Of a stretch of DNA of 37,708 bases, positions 8,249 through 15,497 are shown in pieces; position 1 is the first letter of the stretch; the number at the start of each line of letters is the position of its first letter. The translations under genes and the position numbers were made by a program. The DNA comes from Deltaproteobacteria bacterium (GTDB lineage Bacteria; Desulfobacterota; Desulfobacteria; Desulfobacterales; C00003060), in NCBI GenBank assembly GCA_019307135.1, contig JAFDKF010000001.1:70104-107811 (forward strand), read 5' to 3'. The notes beneath the pieces were generated by a model. It was not told the DNA's origin and did not search any database. It worked only from the letters and a program-made list of their open reading frames with translations.

Positions 8249-9916
8249 GTGGCTGAACAGAAAGTTTTAGTTATGGGTGGAGGTGTTGCCGGAATCAAAG
8301 CGGCCTTGGAAGAGGCTGCTGCCGGAAACAAGGTTTACCTGACAGAGCATTTTCCTGGCATTGGCGGGGAGCGGATTCCTCAAGACAGGATCATCACAGA
8401 CGGCGATGCCTTTGCTGTGCCTGATCTGGCAGCGATCAAGGAGAATGATAATATTGAGGTGCTGACAAACGGAGATGTACAGGCGCTGGTTGGTGAAAAC
8501 GGCCAGTACAAGGTGAAGGTCCATTGCCGGACTCCCCGTGTTCACACTGAAAAGGATAATCTGGTAAACGCTATCAGGGTATGCCCGATCCACATGTACG
8601 ATGACTACAACGAGGGCCTTGAGTGGCGCACAGCCGTTGACTTTTTTAATTCCGCATGGGGCGGGTACAATCTCTATAAGGAGGACATGCCTGTTTGCCA
8701 GCGGACCTGCCCGATCAATTTAGATATCCGGACCTATGTGGGCCAGATTGCGGATGGAAAGTATGCTGAGTCCCTGGCCACCATCCGGAAGAAACTCCCC
8801 TTTCCGCTCAGCATTGGTCGTGTTTGTCCCCATCCATGCGAGGGCGAGTGCAACCGGGGGTACATGGATGAACCGATAAGCATCTGTTTCCTGAAACGGT
8901 ATGTGGCCGACGTTGAAATCAACAGCAATGTTGAGCCCAAGATTCAAGTCCCGGATGAGACATACCCTGAAAAGATCGCCATTATCGGCGGTGGTCCCAG
9001 CGGGCTTACCTGTGCGTATCACCTGGCCCTGCTCGGGTATTCGAATAACATAACGGTCTTTGAGGCGTTGCCTGAGCCAGGTGGTATGTTCCGGGTAGGG
9101 ATTCCCGAATACCGGCTCCCCAAGGCGATCCTGGCCAAGGATATTGAGTTCATTACAAAGCACGGAGTGGAGATCAAGTGCGGTGTGCGCATTGGAAAGG
9201 ATATCACTTTTGATGATATCAAGAGTGACTATGACGCCGTGCTGCTTGCCATTGGCGCCCACAAGGGTATGAGTATGCGTGTCAAGAACGAGGAGGCAGA
9301 GGGCTGCTTTGAGGGTGTCAAGTACCTAAGGGATGCAGGCCTCGGAAACGAGATCCCCAACAAGGGGACATGCATCGTGGTTGGTGGCGGCAACGTGGCC
9401 ATGGACGTGGCCCGAACGAGCCTGAGGGTTGGTTTTGACCAGGTGAATCTGCTTTACCGTCGGACCCGCAAGGAGATGCCTGCAAGCCCATGGGAAGTGG
9501 ACGCAGCCGAGGAGGAAGGGGTGGCCTTCCATTTTCTGGTTGCTCCCCAGGAGGTCGTGGTCAAGGACGGCAAGGCCGTGGGGATGAAATGTCTGAAGAT
9601 GGAGCTCGGTGAGCCCGATGCCAGCGGCAGGCGCAAGCCTGTACCTATTGAAGGTTCAGAGTTTGTCATGGACTCTGATACGGTGTTTGCGGCCATTGGG
9701 CAGGTAACGGATAACTCGCTGGTGGACGAAAAATTCGGATTCAAGTTTGGGAGGAAACTAAACTTTGAGGTGAATCCCAGGACCTTTGAGACCAATGTGG
9801 AAGGGGTGTTTGCTTCAGGTGATGCTGCCACGGGCGCAAACATCGCTGTACGTGCCTGTGCAGGCGGAAAGACTGCAGCAGAATCTATTCACAAATATTT
9901 GAGAGGGATGAAGTAA
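8249..9916 (+). CDS. HdrA N-half fused to GltD/NfnB-like NAD(P)H oxidoreductase
   Basis: Two parts are visible in this 555-residue protein. Residues 1-145 follow the start of HdrA module 1: GGGVAG dinucleotide motif, LTEHFPGIGG, then KVKVHCRTPRV and a DDYNEGL segment. The HdrA cluster cysteines are missing (only CP remains of the ferredoxin motif). Residues 150-555 are a GltD/NfnB-type domain: CQRTCPINLD and CPHPCEGECNRG for FeS binding, FAD motif GGGPSG near 246, NAD(P) motif GGGNVAMDVAR near 374, and a C-terminal GDAATGAN. The GltD part should exchange electrons with NAD(P)H. It starts at GTG behind GGGAGGTG, 17 bp after mvhD, and is followed one base later by the next gene. Confidence 0.85.
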   Translation: MAEQKVLVMGGGVAGIKAALEEAAAGNKVYLTEHFPGIGGERIPQDRIITDGDAFAVPDLAAIKENDNIEVLTNGDVQALVGENGQYKVKVHCRTPRVHTEKDNLVNAIRVCPIHMYDDYNEGLEWRTAVDFFNSAWGGYNLYKEDMPVCQRTCPINLDIRTYVGQIADGKYAESLATIRKKLPFPLSIGRVCPHPCEGECNRGYMDEPISICFLKRYVADVEINSNVEPKIQVPDETYPEKIAIIGGGPSGLTCAYHLALLGYSNNITVFEALPEPGGMFRVGIPEYRLPKAILAKDIEFITKHGVEIKCGVRIGKDITFDDIKSDYDAVLLAIGAHKGMSMRVKNEEAEGCFEGVKYLRDAGLGNEIPNKGTCIVVGGGNVAMDVARTSLRVGFDQVNLLYRRTRKEMPASPWEVDAAEEEGVAFHFLVAPQEVVVKDGKAVGMKCLKMELGEPDASGRRKPVPIEGSEFVMDSDTVFAAIGQVTDNSLVDEKFGFKFGRKLNFEVNPRTFETNVEGVFASGDAATGANIAVRACAGGKTAAESIHKYLRGMK

Positions 9917-9917
9917 A

Positions 9918-10808
9918 ATGTATATATACGAGAAAAAAGGCAGGTACATCATCGGCTTTCAGGATATTCCGAGTGCTCGTGCTGAGATGCCTGAGATCTC
10001 CGTCAAGGAAAGACAGGGCAACTTCAAAGAAGTAGAGACCGGATTCCCTGAAGACGTAGCGGTTGCCGAGGCCAAGCGGTGTTTGAGCTGCAGGCGGTGT
10101 CTGGGATGTGCCCTGTGCTGGGCCGAGTGCAAGCCTGAGGCCATCGACTTTGAAATGCCGGATGAAGACTTTGATCTCACAATAGACAAGGTCGTCCTTA
10201 CCTCCGGCATGCAGCGTAAAATTGCCCCCATAGCCGGCAACTATGGCAACAAACACATGAACGTGGTGACCGATCTACAGGTCGAGCGTATGCTGGCAGA
10301 TACAGGGCCGAGCAACGGCCTCATATATCGCCCCCAGGACGGAGAGATCCCGAAAAAGATCGCCTTTGTGCAGACCTTTGGATCGGTTGATGACAAAATC
10401 CGGGATGCAACCCTGATCTTCGGAATCAACGAGGCGATCATTGCCCAGAAAAAAATAGACGGCGCGGAGATCAGCTTTATCTCGCCGGACATGGACGCCC
10501 TTAAGACAAGTGCTGCGGGAAGTGACCTGGATAAGGTTTCGGGAGTCAATTTTGTGAACGGCACAGTGGTTGAGGCTGCCGAGGCGGGTGAAAACAAGGA
10601 CATTGAGGTCAAGTATGAGGCAAACGGAAGTGAAAAGATCGAGACCTTTGATCTTGTTGTGCTCCTGACCCAGCCTCAGCTTCCGCCCAGCATTGAAGAT
10701 GCAGCAAAAATGGTCGGCGTTGAAGTAAATTATGCCAGTTTCCTGGGCAAGCCCGGAGAGCTGGTGGAAACAGACAAGCCCGGAGCCGTGCTGGCTCAGA
10801 ATGTGTAG
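9918..10808 (+). CDS. HdrA C-half-like FeS protein completing the split HdrA paralogue
   Basis: This 296-residue protein opens with EAKRCLSCRRCLGCALC-x3-C (residues 53-70), a GltD/HdrA-type FeS motif with six cysteines. The remainder follows the middle of HdrA module 1 segment by segment: KPEAIDFE, KVVLTSGM, NVVTDLQVERMLADTGPSNG, KKIAFVQTFGSVDD (HdrA: KIAWIQCVGSRD) and INEAIIAQKK (HdrA: IKEAVIAAEH). The CVGSRD cysteine cluster is replaced by non-cysteine residues, and the C-terminal FAD-closing GIYAAGC segment is missing. It starts one base after the preceding stop, so the two genes are almost certainly co-translated and may form one composite flavoprotein. No exact named family is known to me. 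Confidence 0.75.
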   Translation: MYIYEKKGRYIIGFQDIPSARAEMPEISVKERQGNFKEVETGFPEDVAVAEAKRCLSCRRCLGCALCWAECKPEAIDFEMPDEDFDLTIDKVVLTSGMQRKIAPIAGNYGNKHMNVVTDLQVERMLADTGPSNGLIYRPQDGEIPKKIAFVQTFGSVDDKIRDATLIFGINEAIIAQKKIDGAEISFISPDMDALKTSAAGSDLDKVSGVNFVNGTVVEAAEAGENKDIEVKYEANGSEKIETFDLVVLLTQPQLPPSIEDAAKMVGVEVNYASFLGKPGELVETDKPGAVLAQNV

Positions 10809-10839
10809 GTTTAAAGACAGTGTCATTGACTTAGGCTCA

Positions 10840-10928
10840 AAATCTCCCCCCTTTTCCAAAGGGGGGCGGGGGGGATTTCTTGGGACAGTTTGAAAATCCC
10901 CCTAAATCCCCCTTTAAAAAGGGGGACT
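10840..10928. repeat. Paired CCCCC-TTT-AAA-GGGGG hairpin repeats
   Basis: Two adjacent hairpins: AATCTCCCCCCTTTTCC pairs with the following G-run up to GGGGGGATTT (10840-10878), and AATCCCCCTTTAAAAAGGGGG lies at 10905-10925. Such C5-T3-A-G5 palindromes are widespread dispersed repeats. Here they lie about 30 bases behind the last Hdr-locus gene and could act as its 3' hairpin. Confidence 0.65.
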
Positions 10929-11087
10929 TTAAAGGAACGGCAAAAGCCGAAAGGCTCTGGGCGTACGGGAAAAGATCTTGCCTTATGCCTTGCTTTGCAA
11001 CGCCAGAATCTTCATTATTTCTGGTTCCGATGCTCTGCGTCGGAACCCACTCCTCTGGACGCTCTGCGTCCGTTCCACAAAGGGGGC

Positions 11088-11179
11088 ATGATTATCATTT
11101 GGGCCAATCTGTGGGAGCGGCTTTCCAGCCGCGACGGTCGCGGCAAGAATGCCGCTCCCACAGAGATGTTGAAGTGGCC
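11088..11179. repeat. REP-like inverted-repeat element, copy B
   Basis: Inverted copy of the 1427-1514 element: ATGATTATCATTTGGGCCAA on the left, the hairpin TCTGTGGGAGCGGC...GCCGCTCCCACAGA in the centre, and GATGTTGAAGTGGCC on the right. The two copies are about 9.6 kb apart in opposite orientation. Confidence 0.85.
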
Positions 11180-11305
11180 GAAGTGCGGTCAACGCATAAT
11201 TCAGGAATTTCGAATCTAGGCATTGAGGAATTGAAGGCGTTCTATTGATTTTAATTCCTGAATCCCTCAATCCCTAAACTCAATATGCAAATGGGAAAGT
11301 AAAAA

Positions 11306-11692
11306 ATGTATACTGATGATCGAAGACTCATTCATGAGGTTCTGAATTTTGCCGAGGACTCTGGATATCGCTCTTTTAGCATTGGCAAATTCTGTTATTT
11401 CCACAGACATCATCCCAACAACAAAAGCATCCACAAAACAATAATGCACCTGTGCTCCCGAAACCAGCTTGTAAAGCTCAGTGACGGTCGTTTTATTTCT
11501 TCAAAAAAGATGAATGAGATTAAGGTAAAGGTAAGATCCCACATTAGGAGCAATGGCGAGCTTACCATCCAGGAGTCAAAAGAAATATTGGAACAGGGCC
11601 GAAACAGAGGCATACCGATCCTGGATTACCTTGATACAATTGGACTTACAATGCGCGTGGGCAACGCCAGAGTCCTGAGGGAGGGAACTTAG
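11306..11692 (+). CDS. SelB C-terminal winged-helix domain protein (no GTPase)
   Basis: This 128-residue protein corresponds to the last two winged-helix domains of the selenocysteine elongation factor SelB, the part that binds the SECIS hairpin. The clearest match is the C-terminal motif IPILDYLDTIGLTMRVGNAR (about residues 101-120), plus KLSDGRF (about 57) and KVRSHIRSNGELTI (about 74). The EF-Tu-like GTPase part is absent and the reading frame is intact. It lies 115 bp upstream of a SelC-shaped tRNA on the same strand. It may bind that tRNA's messenger hairpins or the tRNA itself, or it may be the surviving end of a decayed selB. Family assignment is by motif recognition; function is inference. 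Confidence 0.75.
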   Translation: MYTDDRRLIHEVLNFAEDSGYRSFSIGKFCYFHRHHPNNKSIHKTIMHLCSRNQLVKLSDGRFISSKKMNEIKVKVRSHIRSNGELTIQESKEILEQGRNRGIPILDYLDTIGLTMRVGNARVLREGT

Positions 11693-11776
11693 CTCCGCTC
11701 CGCTCCACATTTACAGGTATAGGTACGCTGTCTTTTCCTGCAAACACTGCCGTGTGCGAGCACGAATTTAGATGGA

Positions 11777-11796
11777 TGGAGTATTCCAGTACTCCA
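11777..11796 (+). other. Perfect 7-bp hairpin just upstream of the SelC-like tRNA
   Basis: TGGAGTA and TACTCCA pair perfectly around a six-base loop (TTCCAG). It ends 11 bases before the tRNA. It could be a leader structure, a processing signal or a ligand of the neighbouring SelB-like winged-helix protein. Only the base pairing is directly seen. Confidence 0.4.
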
Positions 11797-11807
11797 GTAG
11801 TGGTTTT

Positions 11808-11899
11808 GGGGGCAATGGTGCTGGGCGCCCCGCGGGCTGCAAACCCGTTGGCCTCGTCTAAAAAACGGGGAGGCGGTTCGATTCCCCTTGCCCCCTCCA
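11808..11899 (+). tRNA. SelC-like minor tRNA-Cys (anticodon GCA, long variable arm, 8/4 acceptor branch)
   Basis: A 92-nt tRNA with encoded CCA. The acceptor stem has 8 bp (11808-11815 with 11888-11895), where ordinary tRNAs have 7. The anticodon stem is 11832-11836/11844-11848 and the anticodon GCA is at 11839-11841. A 6-bp variable arm (11852-11857/11865-11870) is of the selenocysteine/serine type. The T stem pairs 4 bp only if C11874 is bulged (11872-11873, 11875-11876 with 11884-11887), with T loop TTCGATT. The D stem (11817-11821/11827-11831) has one mismatch. The discriminator is U (11896), a tRNA-Cys identity base, whereas tRNA-Sec has G. The whole therefore mimics tRNA-Sec in shape but should be charged by CysRS. 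Confidence 0.88.
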
Positions 11900-11932
11900 A
11901 TCAGTCCGTTTAGTCCGTTGCGCCGGTTTAGC

Positions 11933-12130
11933 CTACTGATCGGGACTTCTTCGCGTTCGGGAGGAATCGCCGCACTTAAGAGAATGACAGCATGCCGGCT
12001 TTGCGGATGTACCCGGCTTTACATGACAACCAAATAGCCCATGGTTGTGCATGCTGTGGATTAGCACATTGAGACTAGCAAACCAAGTAACCAGGATTAA
12101 TACAAAAATCCTTTCCAGATTTCGCTTCAT
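11933..12130 (-). CDS. Small exported His/Cys-rich protein under a Zur-type box
   Basis: A 65-residue protein with a basic, hydrophobic N-terminus (MKRNLERIFVLILVTW) that looks like a signal peptide or anchor. A short mature part contains several histidines and cysteines (HSMHNHGLFGCH, PACCHSLKC). I do not recognise the family. Its reality is supported by a perfect copy of the palindrome TGCAACTCAGTTGCA 34 bases upstream of the start, the same site found before znuA and zur. The ribosome binding site is weak (AAGGAA, about 16 bases off). A periplasmic metal-binding or zinc-acquisition accessory role is an inference from operator and composition only. Confidence 0.6.
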   Translation of the reverse strand: MKRNLERIFVLILVTWFASLNVLIHSMHNHGLFGCHVKPGTSAKPACCHSLKCGDSSRTRRSPDQ

Positions 12131-12163
12131 TTCGGATTCGTTCTTTTTCCTTGGCCCAAAACA

Positions 12164-12178
12164 TGCAACTCAGTTGCA
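12164..12178. promoter_or_regulatory. Zur-type operator before the small His/Cys-rich gene
   Basis: TGCAACTCAGTTGCA, a perfect 7-1-7 palindrome, identical to the site at 14810 and differing only at the central base from the site at 15448. It is 34 bases upstream of the start at 12130. Confidence 0.8.
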
Positions 12179-12190
12179 TTCATGAGCAAA

Positions 12191-12225
12191 AGATTGCTTC
12201 GGTCGTACCTCCCTCGCAATGACAG
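12191..12225. repeat. Half copy of the CGCAATGAC repeat
   Basis: AGATTGCTTCGG...CCTCGCAATGACAGG matches the right half of the repeats at 7283-7353 and 23549-23630. It lies between znuB and the small His/Cys-rich gene. Confidence 0.65.
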
Positions 12226-12276
12226 GAAGACTATCCTGCATGCTTGTGCGCTCAAATGTCTTCTGTCATGGAAGCG

Positions 12277-13113
12277 TTAATCCCTGCCACTGTGAAACCG
12301 CATGGTCAGCCCCTTAAGGACCGTGGCAAGGAGATAGGCCAGCCCTGCAATAACAATAATCGTTGCACCTGCAGGGAGGTTTGGGTCGTAGGATACTACG
12401 AGTCCTGATGTGGTAAAGAGTGCGCTGAGGATGGAGGCCAGGATCATCATTTGACCGAGGCTGTGTACATAGTAACGGGCCGTGGCCGCTGGCAGGGTAA
12501 GGAGGGCAATCACCAGGACGATGCCCACTACCTGGATCAGCATCACCACGGTCAGGGCAATGAGACAAAGGAGCAACAGGTATGTGCTCACAACACCGAC
12601 TCCCTGAAGTTCGCTGTACTCCTCGTCGAAACATACACCTAAAAAACGCTTGTAAAAAAGAAGGACCAAAAGGATGATAAGGGCATCAAGACAGCCCAGC
12701 AACCACACACTGTTTTTTTCTACCATCAAGATGTTACCAAAGAGGTAGCTCATCAGATCCACATTGTAGCCGGGGGTCTTATACATAAACAGGATCCCCA
12801 CGGCCATCCCCACGGCCCAAAGTGCCCCTATGATCGTGTCTTCATGCTGGTGATAGCGCAGGCTTACAAATCCAATCACGAGGGCTGCGATAAGGGCCGA
12901 CACGACAGCACCGTGTATGGGATTGTAGCCACAGTAATAAGCGATTCCCATACCCCCTAGAACGGTATGGGCGATGCCGCCACTAATAAAAACAATTCGT
13001 CTCACAACAACATAGGTCCCCATCACGCCGCAGGCCACACTGGCAAGCAGGCCGATGATGACAGCGTTTTGCATGAACGTCTGGTTCCTGAGCACGTGCA
13101 AGAATTCAAACAT
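12277..13113 (-). CDS. znuB: Zinc ABC transporter permease ZnuB
   Basis: Inner-membrane permease of the ABC-3 family, about 278 residues, with seven to nine hydrophobic segments. The N-terminal NAVIIGLLASVACGVMGTYV and the ISGGIAHTVLGGMGIAY segment are typical of ZnuB/TroC-type permeases for zinc or manganese. An upstream GTG at 13134 would overlap the end of znuC and add seven residues. I prefer the ATG at 13113, where family homology starts (MFEFLHVL). It is the last gene of znuACB, translated right after znuC. Zinc rather than manganese is inferred from the His-rich ZnuA and the linked Zur-type regulator. Confidence 0.9.
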   Translation of the reverse strand: MFEFLHVLRNQTFMQNAVIIGLLASVACGVMGTYVVVRRIVFISGGIAHTVLGGMGIAYYCGYNPIHGAVVSALIAALVIGFVSLRYHQHEDTIIGALWAVGMAVGILFMYKTPGYNVDLMSYLFGNILMVEKNSVWLLGCLDALIILLVLLFYKRFLGVCFDEEYSELQGVGVVSTYLLLLCLIALTVVMLIQVVGIVLVIALLTLPAATARYYVHSLGQMMILASILSALFTTSGLVVSYDPNLPAGATIIVIAGLAYLLATVLKGLTMRFHSGRD

Positions 13114-13123
13114 GATATTAAGC

Positions 13124-13864
13124 TCAAAGCTCACATTTGTGCTTCAACATATGAACTGGTCCGCTGTAACATGCCTCGATCACATCACCTGTGATATGCT
13201 CCGTGGGGTTGCACACAAGGCGCCGGTTGACGCAAGCAACACGATTCACATAGGTGGAGATAAAACCCAGATCGTGGGAAACAAGAACGATTGTCACTGT
13301 TTCATTGAGCTTTTTTAGGAGTTCGTAAATGTCTTGTTCAACCCTTCCGTCGATGCTTGCTGTGGGCTCATCAAGAAGGAGCAATTCCGGTTGCCCTACC
13401 AAGGCCCTTGCCATGAGAACCCGCTGTTTCTGCCCACCAGACAGAGCGCCAAAACGGCGATTTCGGAGGTCATAAATTTCTGCCGCCCTCATAGCCTCTT
13501 CCGCTGCTTGCCGGTCGCTTTTCCGATATCTCCCTAACATGGGAGCCTTTCCCAACCGCCCTATGAGAACCACATCCATGACACTGATGGGAAAGCTCGC
13601 ATCCAGGTCTGCATGTTGGGGGATATAGCCGATGAGATGGCGGCTCCACTTGGGTGTTCGGCCAAAGACCCGAACCTTCCCACTCAACGGGTGAATCAGG
13701 CCGAGAATGATTTCCAAGAGCGTGGTCTTACCACTCCCGTTGGGACCTACCACACCCAAAAAATCGCGTTCTTCAACGGTGAGCGTGATATTCTCAAGTA
13801 CGAGATTCCCATCATAGGCAAAATCGACCTGGGCAATTTCCACAACAGCTTTCTTTTGGCTCAT
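13124..13864 (-). CDS. znuC: Zinc ABC transporter ATP-binding protein ZnuC
   Basis: 246-residue ABC ATPase with all hallmarks: Walker A GPNGSGKTTL (about residue 38), signature LSGGQKQRV (about 143), Walker B LLLLDEP (about 163) and the switch histidine in LVSHD. It energises import through ZnuB. Its ATG overlaps the znuA stop (ATGA, 4 bases), so the two are translationally coupled. The family includes Zn, Mn and Fe importers; zinc follows from the neighbours. Confidence 0.92.
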   Translation of the reverse strand: MSQKKAVVEIAQVDFAYDGNLVLENITLTVEERDFLGVVGPNGSGKTTLLEIILGLIHPLSGKVRVFGRTPKWSRHLIGYIPQHADLDASFPISVMDVVLIGRLGKAPMLGRYRKSDRQAAEEAMRAAEIYDLRNRRFGALSGGQKQRVLMARALVGQPELLLLDEPTASIDGRVEQDIYELLKKLNETVTIVLVSHDLGFISTYVNRVACVNRRLVCNPTEHITGDVIEACYSGPVHMLKHKCEL

Positions 13865-14778
13865 TGCATCACCTTTGCAAAAGTCTCTGCAATATTTCTC
13901 ATATTGTTCAGCCAGTCCCTGGCTAAAGGATCGATTTGAATAACCTTCCCACCAATGGTACGAGCCACGGTCTCAGCACTCTTTTTACTAAACTGTTGCT
14001 GGACAAAGACGACCTTGATTCCTTCCTCCCTGGCTCCCTGGATAAGCCGGGCCAGGACCTTGCCGCTCGCTTCTTTCCCTTCGATCTCTATGGGTAGCTG
14101 CTCCAGCGCGTAATCACGGGCAAAGTATCCCCAAGAAGGATGAAATACCATGAATTGGCGGGTCTTCGAATTCTTCAGAATTCTCGTGATTTCTGCGTCC
14201 AGTTTGTCCAGATCATCGCGAAAAGTCCTCAAATTGTTTTGATAATAGATCCTGTGAGCCGCGTCTTGTACAATCAGGGCATCACAGATGTTTTCGGCCT
14301 GGATCTTGACCAGCCTTAGACTCAACCAGATATGCGGGTCCTTCAGACCCTTGCCATGATGATGCTGCCCTTCGTGCTTGTGACGATGATGGCCCTTCAT
14401 GGGCAGAAGCTCAATGCCACGGCGCGTATCGACCACCTTCATATTAGGATTCGTTTTGCTGATTCGTCCCATCCAGACATTTTCAAACGGCACGCCAATG
14501 CGAAAATAGACTCTCGCCTCGCTCAGCATGGCCATCTGTTTGGGCACAGGCTCATAGGTGGCCGGACTGTGCCCCGGGCCAACCATCACAGAGACATCGA
14601 CGCGCTCCCCCCCGACGCGCTCCACGAAATATGCCTGGGGCAGGATGCTAACAAAAGCCTTGATCTTGGCCCCGGGATCGGTCGGTGGTTCTGAATAGAC
14701 ATGCGCGGCCCTCAAGAGACCGGATCCTGAAAACAGAGCCAGAAAAAACCCCACCAAGAATCTGCTTCTTTTTTTCAT
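13861..14778 (-). CDS. znuA: Periplasmic zinc-binding protein ZnuA
   Basis: Solute-binding protein of the cluster A-I family. The mature protein has the usual metal-site histidine context (GPGHSPATYEP), a His-rich loop (HHRHKHEGQHHH) typical of zinc-specific members, DPHIWLS and FHPSWGYFA. The start at 14778 gives a good signal peptide (MKKRSRFLVGFFLALFSG). The frame stays open to 14883, but that extension would cover the operator at 14810-14824, so it is rejected. It delivers Zn(II) to ZnuB/ZnuC. First gene of znuACB, with its own operator 31 bases upstream. Confidence 0.92.
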   Translation of the reverse strand: MKKRSRFLVGFFLALFSGSGLLRAAHVYSEPPTDPGAKIKAFVSILPQAYFVERVGGERVDVSVMVGPGHSPATYEPVPKQMAMLSEARVYFRIGVPFENVWMGRISKTNPNMKVVDTRRGIELLPMKGHHRHKHEGQHHHGKGLKDPHIWLSLRLVKIQAENICDALIVQDAAHRIYYQNNLRTFRDDLDKLDAEITRILKNSKTRQFMVFHPSWGYFARDYALEQLPIEIEGKEASGKVLARLIQGAREEGIKVVFVQQQFSKKSAETVARTIGGKVIQIDPLARDWLNNMRNIAETFAKVMQ

Positions 14779-14809
14779 TTCTTTCAGCCTCTCGTGTTCT
14801 CGTTTCTCG

Positions 14810-14824
14810 TGCAACTCAGTTGCA
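14810..14824. promoter_or_regulatory. Zur-type operator before znuA
   Basis: TGCAACTCAGTTGCA, identical to the site at 12164. Its position 31 bases upstream of the znuA start fits repression of znuACB by the neighbouring Fur-family protein when zinc is replete. Confidence 0.85.
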
Positions 14825-14986
14825 ACGCTGGACAAAAAAACTACGCTCGACGTCTCTTTTATCGCCTTTTGACCCAGTACCAAGCCTTGAAACAGACGCC
14901 AATAATCACCGGATAAAGCGTCTCACCAGCCCCGCCGCACTGGCCACCGCAAAAAATGCACACTGTCACACCTCTCTATCGTTATG

Positions 14987-15430
14987 TCACTCTGTGTCCA
15001 CCTTCGCGCATCTCTCACAGATCCCCTCAAACCGCACATCCACATGCTTGATGACCCGCTTGCCTTTACCTCGACACTTCTTGATATCCACAGGCAGCAA
15101 CTCTGGGTCCAAACATTCCATGACTCCACATTCAGTGCACAAAAAATGGGGATGGCTCGGGTGATGGCGCGTCTCCCCCATGCCATACCTGAAGGCCCTG
15201 TCACCAGCCGAAAGGCGCTTAACCAAACCCTTCTCCACCAGCAGACCAAGGATGCGATAAAGGGTGACTTTATTGATGGACATCCGGCTTCGGACAGCAG
15301 CCATAATCTCTGCCGCCGCAAGGGGCCTGGACTCTTGGCCAACTGACCTGAGAACCGCCTCACGAAGAGGGGTCGGGTCCAGACCATGACTTTGAAGCAT
15401 CTTTACATAGTCGCAAGCTTCGCACATCAT
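14987..15430 (-). CDS. zur: Fur-family zinc regulator (Zur)
   Basis: 147 residues, normal for Fur/Zur. The N-terminal winged helix includes the recognition region VTLYRILGLLVEKGLV (about 54-69). The C-terminal dimerisation and metal part has HHPSHPHFLC and two CxxC pairs (CTEC about 98, CERC about 138) for structural zinc. It is encoded just upstream of znuA on the same strand and has its own operator 18 bases before the start, implying autoregulation. Two consecutive ATG codons (15430 and 15427) are possible starts, and neither has a strong Shine-Dalgarno. Zinc specificity is inferred from context. Confidence 0.88.
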   Translation of the reverse strand: MMCEACDYVKMLQSHGLDPTPLREAVLRSVGQESRPLAAAEIMAAVRSRMSINKVTLYRILGLLVEKGLVKRLSAGDRAFRYGMGETRHHPSHPHFLCTECGVMECLDPELLPVDIKKCRGKGKRVIKHVDVRFEGICERCAKVDTE

Positions 15431-15447
15431 TTTTACTATAATCTACA

Positions 15448-15462
15448 TGCAACTAAGTTGCA
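15448..15462. promoter_or_regulatory. Zur-type operator before zur
   Basis: TGCAACTAAGTTGCA: the same 7-1-7 palindrome as at 12164 and 14810 with a different central base. It lies between the TonB-receptor remnant and zur, 18 bases before the start codon. Confidence 0.82.
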
Positions 15463-15497
15463 AGCCAGAAATCTCTGGAAGCGATTTTCAAGGTGCG

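Larger units (their letters stand above)
10809..11305. other. Non-coding repeat cluster after the Hdr locus
   Basis: No credible gene. It holds the CCCCC/GGGGG repeats (10840-10928), a short palindromic word GGACGCTCTGCGTCC (about 11057-11071) preceded by the related GATGCTCTGCGTC, the second REP-like copy (11088-11179) and a stretch of AATTCAGGAATT/GAATCCCTCAATCCC words before the SelB-like gene. Confidence 0.55.

Noticed and set aside
11808..11899. Ordinary selC (tRNA-Sec)
   Set aside because: The anticodon is GCA, not TCA, and the discriminator is U instead of G, so a selenocysteine identity is not supported.
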